DNA of 24,660 bases from Phascolarctobacterium sp. (lineage in GTDB: Bacteria; Bacillota; Negativicutes; Acidaminococcales; Acidaminococcaceae): NCBI GenBank assembly GCA_024405645.1, contig JAKSOJ010000001.1, forward strand, positions 1-24,660, written 5' to 3'. A program made the translations under genes and the position numbers. Each line of letters opens with the position of its first letter. Positions within the stretch are counted from its first letter, which is position 1. The notes below the pieces were generated by a model that was not told the origin of the DNA, ran no database searches, and was given only the letters and a program-made list of their open reading frames with translations. This document shows, in pieces, positions 7,153 through 14,375 of this stretch.

Positions 7153-8307
7153 ATGAACTGGAATGAATTAAACAAACTCCCCACTCCCTGTTATGTAATT
7201 GATGAGGAGAAAATTATTGCCAATGGCATAATCCTCAAAGCAGTCCAAGATAATACTGGCGCTAAGATTCTGCTAGCACAAAAAGCCTTCAGTTGTTACG
7301 ACCTATATCCAGTTATGGAGCCCTATTTAGCAGGCACTGAAGCTAGTGGCTTGTATGAAGCAAGACTTGGATACGAATATTTGGAAAACAAGGAAGTGCA
7401 CGTATTCTCTGCGGCCTACAAAGCAGAGGATTTTGAAGAAATTTTAAAATATGCTGATCATATTGTTTTCAATAGTCCGCGACAAGTAGAGCTTTACGGA
7501 GCAAAAGCCAAAGCAGCAGGAAAATCTGTTGGCTTACGCATTAACCCCGAATGTTCTACGCAAAAACATGCAATTTATGATCCCTGCGCTCCAGGAAGCA
7601 GGCTTGGCACAACCAAAGCCCAATGGGACGAGCATATGACACAAGAGCTCATAAACCTTTTGGATGGTCTGCATTTCCACACTCTTTGTGAACAGGGCCT
7701 TGCGCCTCTTGAAACAACTTTCAAGGTTGTAGAAGAAAAATGGAGTAAGTATTTACCGAACCTAAAATGGATTAATATGGGTGGCGGCCATTACATAACC
7801 CACAAAGATTATGACGTACCTGCTCTAGAGAATTTGCTAAATTATATTCGCACAACCTACGACCTGCAGGTTTATATGGAACCAGGCGAAGCGTTTGTTC
7901 TTAATGCTGGCTATATTTTGACTACGGTGCTGGATTTGCCTGTTAATGGCGATACCAATATCTGCCTTGTCGATGCCAGCGCTTCCTGCCATATGCCAGA
8001 TGTAATTGAGGAACCATATTCTCCGCCCATGGTTAATGCGGGAAAAGCAGGCGAAAAGACCTACACCTATCGCATTGGCAGTCAAACCTGTTTAGCAGGA
8101 GATGTCGTTGGCGATTACAGTTTCGACCATAAGCTAGTTGAGGGTGAAAGATTGGCTTTTGCCGACATGGCCTACTACACAATGTGTAAAAATAATACTT
8201 TTAACGGCATGCCTCTGCCGTCCATCTATGTTGCTCATACAAATGGCGATATAGAATTACTAAAAAGTTTTGGATACGAAGACTTTAAATATCGTTTAGG
8301 AAAATAA
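7153..8307 (+). CDS. nspC: carboxynorspermidine/carboxyspermidine decarboxylase
   Basis: PLP-dependent fold-type III decarboxylase (alanine racemase-like barrel plus beta domain), 384 aa, the usual length. It removes the carboxyl group from carboxynorspermidine or carboxyspermidine to give norspermidine or spermidine. The PLP lysine is Lys44 in LLAQKAFS. Further family marks are GLRINPE, the glycine-rich phosphate loop WINMGGGHY, the region YMEPGEA, and the C-terminal SQTCLAGDVVGDY with the active-site Cys and Asp contributed across the dimer. The ATG follows the stop of the synthase after one base and has only a weak ribosome binding site, so translation is probably coupled. The pair replaces the SpeD/SpeE route in many gut bacteria. 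Confidence 0.92.
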   Translation: MNWNELNKLPTPCYVIDEEKIIANGIILKAVQDNTGAKILLAQKAFSCYDLYPVMEPYLAGTEASGLYEARLGYEYLENKEVHVFSAAYKAEDFEEILKYADHIVFNSPRQVELYGAKAKAAGKSVGLRINPECSTQKHAIYDPCAPGSRLGTTKAQWDEHMTQELINLLDGLHFHTLCEQGLAPLETTFKVVEEKWSKYLPNLKWINMGGGHYITHKDYDVPALENLLNYIRTTYDLQVYMEPGEAFVLNAGYILTTVLDLPVNGDTNICLVDASASCHMPDVIEEPYSPPMVNAGKAGEKTYTYRIGSQTCLAGDVVGDYSFDHKLVEGERLAFADMAYYTMCKNNTFNGMPLPSIYVAHTNGDIELLKSFGYEDFKYRLGK

Positions 8308-8310
8308 AAA

Positions 8311-8340
8311 GGGTCAACCTAATGGTTGGCCCAATTTTTA
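8311..8340. terminator. bidirectional terminator between nspC and the 306-aa gene
   Basis: GGGTCAACC pairs with GGTTGGCCC (one G·U) around TAAT. Plus-strand transcripts run into AATTTTTA and minus-strand transcripts into TTTTTATTTT, so one hairpin can serve both convergent genes. Confidence 0.85.
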
Positions 8341-8356
8341 TGGAGATTTTTAAGTT

Positions 8357-9277
8357 TTATTTATCTGGTTGGAAACCAATTGCTCTCGGTTCTTCTTTTT
8401 TAGAACCTGTAATTGCAGGAACTTCCTCTTCTTCTTTTGCTTTAAAGCCAATGCGATGTTCTTCTTCGGTAACTTTATCCAAAGCGTCTAGTTCAGCCTC
8501 TTGTCCTTTAAGAAGCATTTGCATTCTAAAAGCAGCAATTAGAGCCACTGCCCCAATGGTTTTATCCCAATTGGTATCACCAGTAACATCCACAATCTTT
8601 TCAATGCCTTTTAACAGGCTATCAGTAGTGAAAAGTTGATCCAAGAAGTTTTCTTCTTCGTCTTTTTTCTTTAAATCAATGCGCGCCAAAGCTTGTTGGG
8701 GAGTAATTTGTTGCTTCTCGGGAACTTCTTGCAATTCTTCATCACTAACAGGACGCTCAGGAGCTGCCATAGCGATATTTTGCATCATAGCATTGAAAGC
8801 CTGCAGACCACAAATGGATTCAAGGTAAACTATTTGAGCAGCCTTCATATTGTGTTTGCTATCACTGTGGTATTTATCCAAGCCAAGCATATAGCTAAGA
8901 ATTTGTCTTTCTAAACCTAAAATTTCTTCGTCTTGAGCGCGACGAGGTTTATTAATGAAATCGCCAAGTGTGCGACGTTGTCCTTTAAGAATGGGATCTG
9001 GAATTTTAAAGGTGATTTGTTCTTCCCCCGCCAAATGAAGATATACTGCAGGAAGAATCTCCTCATAATCCGGAGTATATTCGTCTCTAAAAGTATTGGC
9101 AAGCGTATGACCATAGTTGTGACGAATCTCTTTATTAAAAATCTTTGCCAAAGCATCTGGCGCGTATTTATTTATATCAATATCATCAACTTCTAAAATA
9201 TACGCCAACTCTTCCCATTTACGATAATCGTCTCCCAAGGAAGTTAATACATCATCCAATCCATCAAATTGAGCCAT
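8357..9277 (-). CDS. unrecognised 306-aa protein in the flippase/peptidase operon
   Basis: I do not recognise this protein. It has no signal peptide and no clear membrane segment (a mildly hydrophobic helix near 240–258). It is acidic and probably cytoplasmic. The N-terminal half has a histidine-bearing helix (KEIRHNYGH, about 49–57) and a second cluster YHSDSKHN (136–143). A Glu/Gln-rich, low-complexity stretch lies at about 178–208. The C-terminal tail is highly charged and repeats a short motif: RIGF (275–278) and RAIGF (298–302), separated by an EEEE/KKEE linker, as in a short docking segment. It is the last gene after the flippase and M23 peptidase genes, 38 bases behind the latter, with GGAGGG before its ATG. 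The context suggests an envelope or division-related role, which is inference only. Confidence 0.75.
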   Translation of the reverse strand: MAQFDGLDDVLTSLGDDYRKWEELAYILEVDDIDINKYAPDALAKIFNKEIRHNYGHTLANTFRDEYTPDYEEILPAVYLHLAGEEQITFKIPDPILKGQRRTLGDFINKPRRAQDEEILGLERQILSYMLGLDKYHSDSKHNMKAAQIVYLESICGLQAFNAMMQNIAMAAPERPVSDEELQEVPEKQQITPQQALARIDLKKKDEEENFLDQLFTTDSLLKGIEKIVDVTGDTNWDKTIGAVALIAAFRMQMLLKGQEAELDALDKVTEEEHRIGFKAKEEEEVPAITGSKKEEPRAIGFQPDK

Positions 9278-9315
9278 AATATCCCTCCAATTCTATTTGA
9301 AATGCATAACTAGAT

Positions 9316-10197
9316 TTATTTTTTCTTCGTAATAAAGAATGGGTCAATGGTTTGCCCATCTGATAAAACTTCGAAGTGAAGATGTGGGCCAGTACTATAG
9401 CCCGTGTTACCCACAAAGCCAATTACTTCGCCCTTAGCAACCTTCTGACCAGCTTTTACAGCCACAGCGCTCATATGTCCGTATTGAGTTTGATAGCCAT
9501 TGCCATGATCAATGCTTGCGAAAATACCATAACCGCCATTTGTACCTGCTTTGGTAACAGTTCCAGCACCAGCTGCGTAGATTGGTTCCCCATACTCTAA
9601 AGCAATGTCTACCCCATGATGATATTCAAAGCCACTAGCGATTGGGTCCGTGCGCCCTCCATAAGAACTGGAAATCACGCCACCATTAACAGGCCATTTA
9701 TCTGGAAAGCTAGCTAATGCCCCACTACGGCCTTCCATCATAGAAAGCAAATCAGCAACAGAAGCTTTTGTGGCGTCGATTTGACTCTTAATGTTTTTGT
9801 TTTGGGCCGTCAGCATACTGATGGTAGTTGCCTTGTCCAAGGTTTTATTTCCACCCTGACCGGGAGTATAGCTAGAAGGAGATACCGAGCTGCTAGACAG
9901 GTCTCCTAATTTGCTATTATCCACATCACGAATTAATGCTCTGCGCAGTTTTTTCTCCAAATTGGAAATTTCCTGCATATCGCGAAGCATTTTTTCGTTA
10001 TCCTCGGTTAGTTGCTTCAGCTTAATGGCATCTGCTTCTTTATTTTTACGATATTCTTCATAGCCTGCCGCATCATTTTTGTAAGTTGCTAACTGACTGC
10101 CTTGGTAAAAGCAGAATCCTGCGAGGCCAACAATCGCCGCAGCACTAATAGCTAGCGCAAGCTTTAAAGATTTTTCTTTAGAATTTTCTTCGTTCAT
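9316..10197 (-). CDS. membrane-anchored M23-family metallopeptidase with coiled coil
   Basis: 293-aa peptidoglycan endopeptidase of the LytM/M23 family. Order: short cytoplasmic start, one membrane segment (about 12–32), coiled-coil region (about 45–90), Ser-rich linker (100–115), second short helix region, M23 domain (about 180–290). The zinc and catalytic residues are all present: His193 and Asp197 in HHGVD, His241 in YGHMS, His272 and His274 in PHLHFE. It should therefore be catalytically active, unlike EnvC/NlpD-type activators with degenerate sites. Its ATG overlaps the TAA of the upstream flippase gene by one base, so translation is coupled. Likely cuts stem-peptide crosslinks outside the cytoplasmic membrane. 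Confidence 0.92.
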   Translation of the reverse strand: MNEENSKEKSLKLALAISAAAIVGLAGFCFYQGSQLATYKNDAAGYEEYRKNKEADAIKLKQLTEDNEKMLRDMQEISNLEKKLRRALIRDVDNSKLGDLSSSSVSPSSYTPGQGGNKTLDKATTISMLTAQNKNIKSQIDATKASVADLLSMMEGRSGALASFPDKWPVNGGVISSSYGGRTDPIASGFEYHHGVDIALEYGEPIYAAGAGTVTKAGTNGGYGIFASIDHGNGYQTQYGHMSAVAVKAGQKVAKGEVIGFVGNTGYSTGPHLHFEVLSDGQTIDPFFITKKK

Positions 10198-11813
10198 TAT
10201 TTATCCTTAAAAAGGCCAAAGCGTTGACCTAAAGCTAATAATCTACGTCCAACAAAAGGAATATTGTCCAAATCTTCTCTGGAAAGACCTCCTGTTGCCA
10301 TAAGAGCAAGAGCATAGGTTGGAACACTTGCAATCATAGCAAAAAGAATGGACCAGGCACCCATTTTACCAGTTACAAGGAGTACGCCATAAATAACAGC
10401 ACCCATGATAGAAGAAGCAATAGCAGGACGAATAATACTGCCAAAGGACAGCTTATAAGCCGTATATTTGTAAATGAAAATCATATTAAGAATAGCAGCT
10501 ACTGCAAAATCAGCAACAGTTGCCATAGCAGCGCCCTTAATGCCAAGATCAGGCATTGCCGTTAATATCCAGCTCAAAACAATTTTGGCAACACAAGCGA
10601 TAATCATATTGATTACTGGAATGCCGGTATGTCCCAAGCCTTGCAAGATACCAGTAGATATTTGGTGCATGCCGAGGAAAAGAATACCCACACTCATGCT
10701 TTGGATTGCACTAGCAGCAAGAGGAGCATTGTAAATGAGAGCTGCTACCTTTTCTGCCAGGAAGAACAGACCCATGAAGCAAGGGAAAGTTATAATTAAA
10801 GCAACTCGGAAAGCAATACGAATTTTGTCACGAATTGCATCGTAAGCGTTGAGAGTTCTAGATTCGGAAATAGCAGGAACCAAGCTAATGGTCATGGCGG
10901 CAGTAAAAATAGTAGCCAAGTTAACCAAAGGAACTGCCATACCAGTTAGATAACCAAATAATTCAGTCGCATGGCGAATTTCAAAGCCTGCAACCTCAAG
11001 TCTTTGAGGAACAATTAAAAGGTCGAGATTGGCACCAATCGGAAGCATCAAGCTAGATAAGGATACCGGTAATGCCAAAGCCAAAAGACGTTTAACGATA
11101 TGCATTGCAGCTTCAACTGGAGCACTATCGTCCTGAGCTTCGATTTCCTTTTGCATGCGTTTTTTCAAACGAGCGTAGAACCAACAAAGCACCAAAAGAG
11201 CGCAGAAGGCACCTACGCCTGCACCCATACTTGCACCGCCAGCCGCGTAAGCAAGACCATAGGGAAGGAACATATCTGCGAAAATCAGCATGGTGATTAC
11301 ACGCATGATTTGCTCTACAACCTCGGACCAAGCCGTAGGGGTCATAATTTGCCAGCCTTGCAAATAGCCACGGAAGGAAGCTAGGAAGGTAACAAAAAAT
11401 ACTGCAGGAGCAAGAGCAATGATGGAATAATATGCTCTTGCATCACGAATAAAATGATTTTCTGTAAGCCAACCCGCGCCAAACAACAAGGCACTGGAGA
11501 AAATCAGGCCGCTTATAAAAAGCAATCTCAAAGAAACATTAAATACTCTCTTGGCTCCACGATAATCCTTATTTGCCAACTTTTCAGAGGTGATAATGGA
11601 AATAGCAACTGGAATACCTGCGCTGGAAACGGTGATTGCCATCAAATAGATGGGGAAACCCATTTGGTATAGACCAATTCCCTCACCACCAAGAACGCGA
11701 GAAAGAAAAATCCAGTTCAAAGAGCCAATAACTTTAACTACAATACTAGATAAAGTTAGGATCAACGTACCCTTGAGGAAATTTTTATTTGTATTGTTAT
11801 TTTCAGTTTCCAT
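10197..11813 (-). CDS. SpoVB/MurJ-like MOP-superfamily lipid flippase
   Basis: 538-aa polytopic membrane protein with about fourteen hydrophobic segments. The opening KGTLILTLSSIVVKVIGSLN, then SRVLGGEGIGLYQMGFPIYL and SSAGIPVAIS, is characteristic of the SpoVB/YtgP branch of the MOP exporters. Members flip lipid-linked cell-wall or polysaccharide precursors; YtgP-type proteins act as lipid II flippases. An exact substrate cannot be assigned and a polysaccharide role is possible. It is the first gene of the minus-strand operon, with a well-formed promoter upstream and AAGGAC before the ATG, and is directly coupled to the M23 peptidase. Precursor export plus a hydrolase fits a wall-growth operon. 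Confidence 0.88.
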   Translation of the reverse strand: METENNNTNKNFLKGTLILTLSSIVVKVIGSLNWIFLSRVLGGEGIGLYQMGFPIYLMAITVSSAGIPVAISIITSEKLANKDYRGAKRVFNVSLRLLFISGLIFSSALLFGAGWLTENHFIRDARAYYSIIALAPAVFFVTFLASFRGYLQGWQIMTPTAWSEVVEQIMRVITMLIFADMFLPYGLAYAAGGASMGAGVGAFCALLVLCWFYARLKKRMQKEIEAQDDSAPVEAAMHIVKRLLALALPVSLSSLMLPIGANLDLLIVPQRLEVAGFEIRHATELFGYLTGMAVPLVNLATIFTAAMTISLVPAISESRTLNAYDAIRDKIRIAFRVALIITFPCFMGLFFLAEKVAALIYNAPLAASAIQSMSVGILFLGMHQISTGILQGLGHTGIPVINMIIACVAKIVLSWILTAMPDLGIKGAAMATVADFAVAAILNMIFIYKYTAYKLSFGSIIRPAIASSIMGAVIYGVLLVTGKMGAWSILFAMIASVPTYALALMATGGLSREDLDNIPFVGRRLLALGQRFGLFKDK

Positions 11814-11855
11814 AAAGAAAGTCCTTCAATATAAAATAATTCCACATAATATACT

Positions 11856-11884
11856 ATTATCCCTCATTACGCAAGGTTTTACAA
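11856..11884 (-). promoter_or_regulatory. promoter of the flippase–peptidase operon
   Basis: On the minus strand TTGTAA (11884–11879) and GATAAT (11861–11856) are separated by exactly 17 bases, about 43 bases before the flippase ATG. Both hexamers are close to the sigma-A consensus. Confidence 0.55.
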
Positions 11885-11995
11885 GTAATTTATCACTTTG
11901 TTGTAATACAAAACGGCCCCATCCATATTTAAAATTAAAAGTGAAAAATAGTATACAATAATTGGATTTTTTGTACACAAATATTACGAATTTTC

Positions 11996-12024
11996 TTGTA
12001 AATTCTTCCTATTTATATTAAAAT
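11996..12024 (+). promoter_or_regulatory. promoter of the second importer operon
   Basis: TTGTAA (11996–12001) and TAAAAT (12019–12024) at a 17-base spacing, pointing to the binding-protein gene and leaving a leader of roughly 90 bases. It has the same -35 hexamer and spacing as the divergent promoter of the flippase operon. Confidence 0.5.
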
Positions 12025-12121
12025 AAAGTTGTATATTTCATATTTATAATGCCATTAGGCTTATTTATAAATATGTCATAAATTTATTTTCAATAAATAA
12101 TAGTCAAGGAGGATTATTAAA

Positions 12122-13156
12122 ATGAAAAAGAAATTAGCATTATTAGTTCTGGCAGCAGTAGCATCCATGGCAATCGCTGGTTGCGGCGGTGGCGGCGAAA
12201 AGAAAGCAGCTGCTCCGAAAGCTGACAACACCAAAAAACTTATCGTTTACACTTCCATGAAAGAATCCCTCATCAAAGGCATTGTTGAAGGCTTCAAAAA
12301 ACAAAACCCTGGCGTTGAAGTTGACTATCAATCCGCTGGCGCTGGTAAATTAATGGCTAAGATCGCTGCAGAACGTCAATCTGGCAAAATCCTTGCTGAC
12401 GTTATCTGGACCTCCGAAGTTCCTGACTTCTATAAAATGAAACAAGAAGGTATTCTTGAAGTTTACAAATCTCCTGTAATGAAAGAAACCATCAACCCGT
12501 TCAAAGATTATGATGGATCCTTCCATGCAGCTCGTCTTGGTACCCTTGGCGTTATCGTTAACACCGATAAGATCAAAACTCCGTTGACCCAATGGTCCGA
12601 CCTCATGAAACCCGAATACAAAGGCAAATTCGGTATTGCTAATCCTGCTCTTTCCGGCACCTCCTTCATGTCCGTTGCTATCCTCGAAAAGAAATATGGT
12701 TGGAAATTCTTCGAAGATATCAAAGCTAACGGCGGTCGTGTAGGCAAAGGCTCTGGCCAAGTAATCGACGATACTGCTTCTGGCGAACTTTCCGCTTCCC
12801 TCGCAGTTGACTACATCACCAAATCCAAAATCGAAAAAGGCGCTAAATTGCAAATGTGCTATCCTCCTGAATTACTCGTAATTCCTTCCCCGGTAGCTAT
12901 TTTCAAAGGCACTGCTAAACTCGATCCCGCTAAGAAATTCGTTGACTACCTGCTGAGCAAAGAAGCTCAACAATTGGTAGCTAACCAAGGCACCATCCCT
13001 GTACGTGAAGACGTAACCATGCCTAACAAATATTTCAAACTTCCTGCTCCTAAAGAAGCAATGGCTAAAGCTATTCCTATCGATTATCTTGAAACCGTTA
13101 AATCCAAAGAAGCTACCATTAAGAAATTCTCCGAAATTATGGCAGTTAAGAAATAA
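12122..13156 (+). CDS. lipoprotein solute-binding protein of the second ABC importer
   Basis: 344-aa extracytoplasmic binding protein. Lipoprotein signal with lipobox IAGC (Cys21), a Gly/Lys/Ala linker, then a mature domain starting KLIVYTSMKESL and continuing YQSAGAGKLMAKIAAERQSG. That opening is typical of the AfuA/PhnS-like branch (organic phosphate, phosphonate or ferric cargo). It is clearly more distant from the two binding proteins at 1800–3917 than they are from each other. The site of the ferric-binding tyrosine pair reads LAVDYITKS, with one tyrosine only, so iron is uncertain. AAGGAGGA precedes the ATG. It is followed by a hairpin and then by the ATPase, permease and second ATPase genes. 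Confidence 0.92.
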   Translation: MKKKLALLVLAAVASMAIAGCGGGGEKKAAAPKADNTKKLIVYTSMKESLIKGIVEGFKKQNPGVEVDYQSAGAGKLMAKIAAERQSGKILADVIWTSEVPDFYKMKQEGILEVYKSPVMKETINPFKDYDGSFHAARLGTLGVIVNTDKIKTPLTQWSDLMKPEYKGKFGIANPALSGTSFMSVAILEKKYGWKFFEDIKANGGRVGKGSGQVIDDTASGELSASLAVDYITKSKIEKGAKLQMCYPPELLVIPSPVAIFKGTAKLDPAKKFVDYLLSKEAQQLVANQGTIPVREDVTMPNKYFKLPAPKEAMAKAIPIDYLETVKSKEATIKKFSEIMAVKK

Positions 13157-13201
13157 TTTCGTTCTCTCTTGTTAGTTTAATTAAATTATGCTAAACCCAA
13201 C

Positions 13202-13246
13202 GGCGGAGCGGACGGAATGTCTGCTCTGCCTTTAGTGGTTTTTTAT
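13202..13246 (+). terminator. terminator/attenuator between binding-protein and ATPase genes
   Basis: GGCGGAGCGGAC pairs with GTCTGCTCTGCC over 12 bp (two G·U pairs) around a GGAAT loop. It is followed by TTT and, eight bases on, a run of six T. This is a good intrinsic terminator shape inside an operon, so it probably lets only part of the transcripts pass to the membrane-complex genes. Confidence 0.75.
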
Positions 13247-13280
13247 AATCCATTCAAAAACACTAAATAAGGAGAAATAC

Positions 13281-14375
13281 ATGGAAGACATTATTAAAGT
13301 CGAGGGTGTATGTAAAGCTTATGGTGATCATAAGGTTCATGAAAAATTGGATCTTAACATCAAAAAAGGTGAATGCTTTACTCTTCTCGGACCTTCTGGC
13401 TGTGGCAAGACCGTATTAATCCGTCTTATCGCTGGTCATGAAACTCCCGATGAAGGCAAAATCATCATCGATAACACCGTTGTTGCGGACAGCGCAACAG
13501 GCGAATACATTGTTCCTGAACGTCGTGGCCTAGGTATCGTATTCCAAGACTATGCTGTTTGGCCCCACATGACTGTTACAGAAAATGTTGCTTACCCTCT
13601 GAAAATGGAAAAGAGACCTAAAGCCGAAATCGACCAGCTCGTACAACGCATGATTGAAATCGTCGGCATGAAAGGTCTTGAAAAACGTTTGCCCTCCGAA
13701 TTGTCCGGTGGTCAACAACAACGTGTAGCCCTGGCTCGTGCACTTGTTGCCGATCCAAGCGTTATGCTTCTAGACGAACCTCTGTCCAACCTTGACGCAA
13801 ACCTGCGTGAAGAAATGCGTTTCGAAATCAAAGCTCTGCAAAGACAATTTGGCATTACTGTTATGTACGTAACTCATGACCAAGAAGTTGCACTAGCTAT
13901 TTCCGACCGCATTGGCATTATGGATGCTGAAGGCAAGCTTCGTCAAATCGGCACTCCCTATGAAATCTTTGAGCGACCTGCAGATTTGTTCGTATTCAAA
14001 TTCATGGGTATTGCTAATTTCTTAAAAGCAAATAAAAATGCAGGCAAATGGTGTGTAGGTACTGGTTCTCAAGAAATTCCTTGGGAAGGCCCTACCGGCA
14101 ATGCTGCTGAATGGGTATGTGGCTTCCGTCCTTCCGACGTTGCAATCAACCGCGAAGGTCAAGGTCTCAAGGGCGTCGTAAAACGTTCTAACTTCCTTGG
14201 TAACACCATGGACTATTTAATCGAGATTGATGGCGAACAACTTCGTACCGAGGTTGAAACCCATGAAGCAATCACCCAAAACCTCATGTTTAAAGAAGGC
14301 GATGAATTGTTCATCACTTTCCGTGCACTTCACTGGTTCGATGCTGCACAACTTAAGGAGGTGGAAGAGTTCTAA
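13281..14375 (+). CDS. ABC importer ATP-binding subunit 1 (FbpC/MalK-type)
   Basis: 364-aa cytoplasmic ATPase. Walker A GPSGCGKT (37–44), Q-loop Gln89 in VFQDYAVWPHM, intact signature LSGGQQQR (141–148), Walker B VMLLDE (161–166), D-loop SNLD, switch His199 in VTHDQ. The region after about 240 is a TOBE-type regulatory domain. After the H-loop it reads EVALAISDR, where the family usually has an Ala two places on from the Glu; probably harmless. AAGGAG lies eight bases before the ATG. Its stop overlaps the start of the permease by one base. A second, different ATPase lies at the end of the operon, so this one probably works as half of a heterodimer. Confidence 0.94.
   Translation: MEDIIKVEGVCKAYGDHKVHEKLDLNIKKGECFTLLGPSGCGKTVLIRLIAGHETPDEGKIIIDNTVVADSATGEYIVPERRGLGIVFQDYAVWPHMTVTENVAYPLKMEKRPKAEIDQLVQRMIEIVGMKGLEKRLPSELSGGQQQRVALARALVADPSVMLLDEPLSNLDANLREEMRFEIKALQRQFGITVMYVTHDQEVALAISDRIGIMDAEGKLRQIGTPYEIFERPADLFVFKFMGIANFLKANKNAGKWCVGTGSQEIPWEGPTGNAAEWVCGFRPSDVAINREGQGLKGVVKRSNFLGNTMDYLIEIDGEQLRTEVETHEAITQNLMFKEGDELFITFRALHWFDAAQLKEVEEF

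Larger units (their letters stand above)
11814..12121. other. divergent AT-rich intergenic region between flippase operon and second importer
   Basis: 308 bases without a gene. It holds the minus-strand promoter at 11856–11884 and the plus-strand promoter at 11996–12024. The roughly 90-base leader of the importer transcript includes a 12-bp palindrome of A and T (12062–12073) and a weak ATTTATT/AATAAAT stem (around 12078–12096). I see no riboswitch-like conserved core and no Fur-box-like element. Confidence 0.7.

Noticed and set aside
12025..12121. Leader of the second importer as a riboswitch.
   Set aside because: Very AT-rich, with only short A/T stems and no conserved core or terminator/antiterminator pair.
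13244..13249. TATAAT directly after the T run of the hairpin, as a promoter for the ATPase and permease genes.
   Set aside because: No acceptable -35 hexamer at 16–18 bases upstream; those bases form the hairpin arm. Possible only as a weak secondary start.
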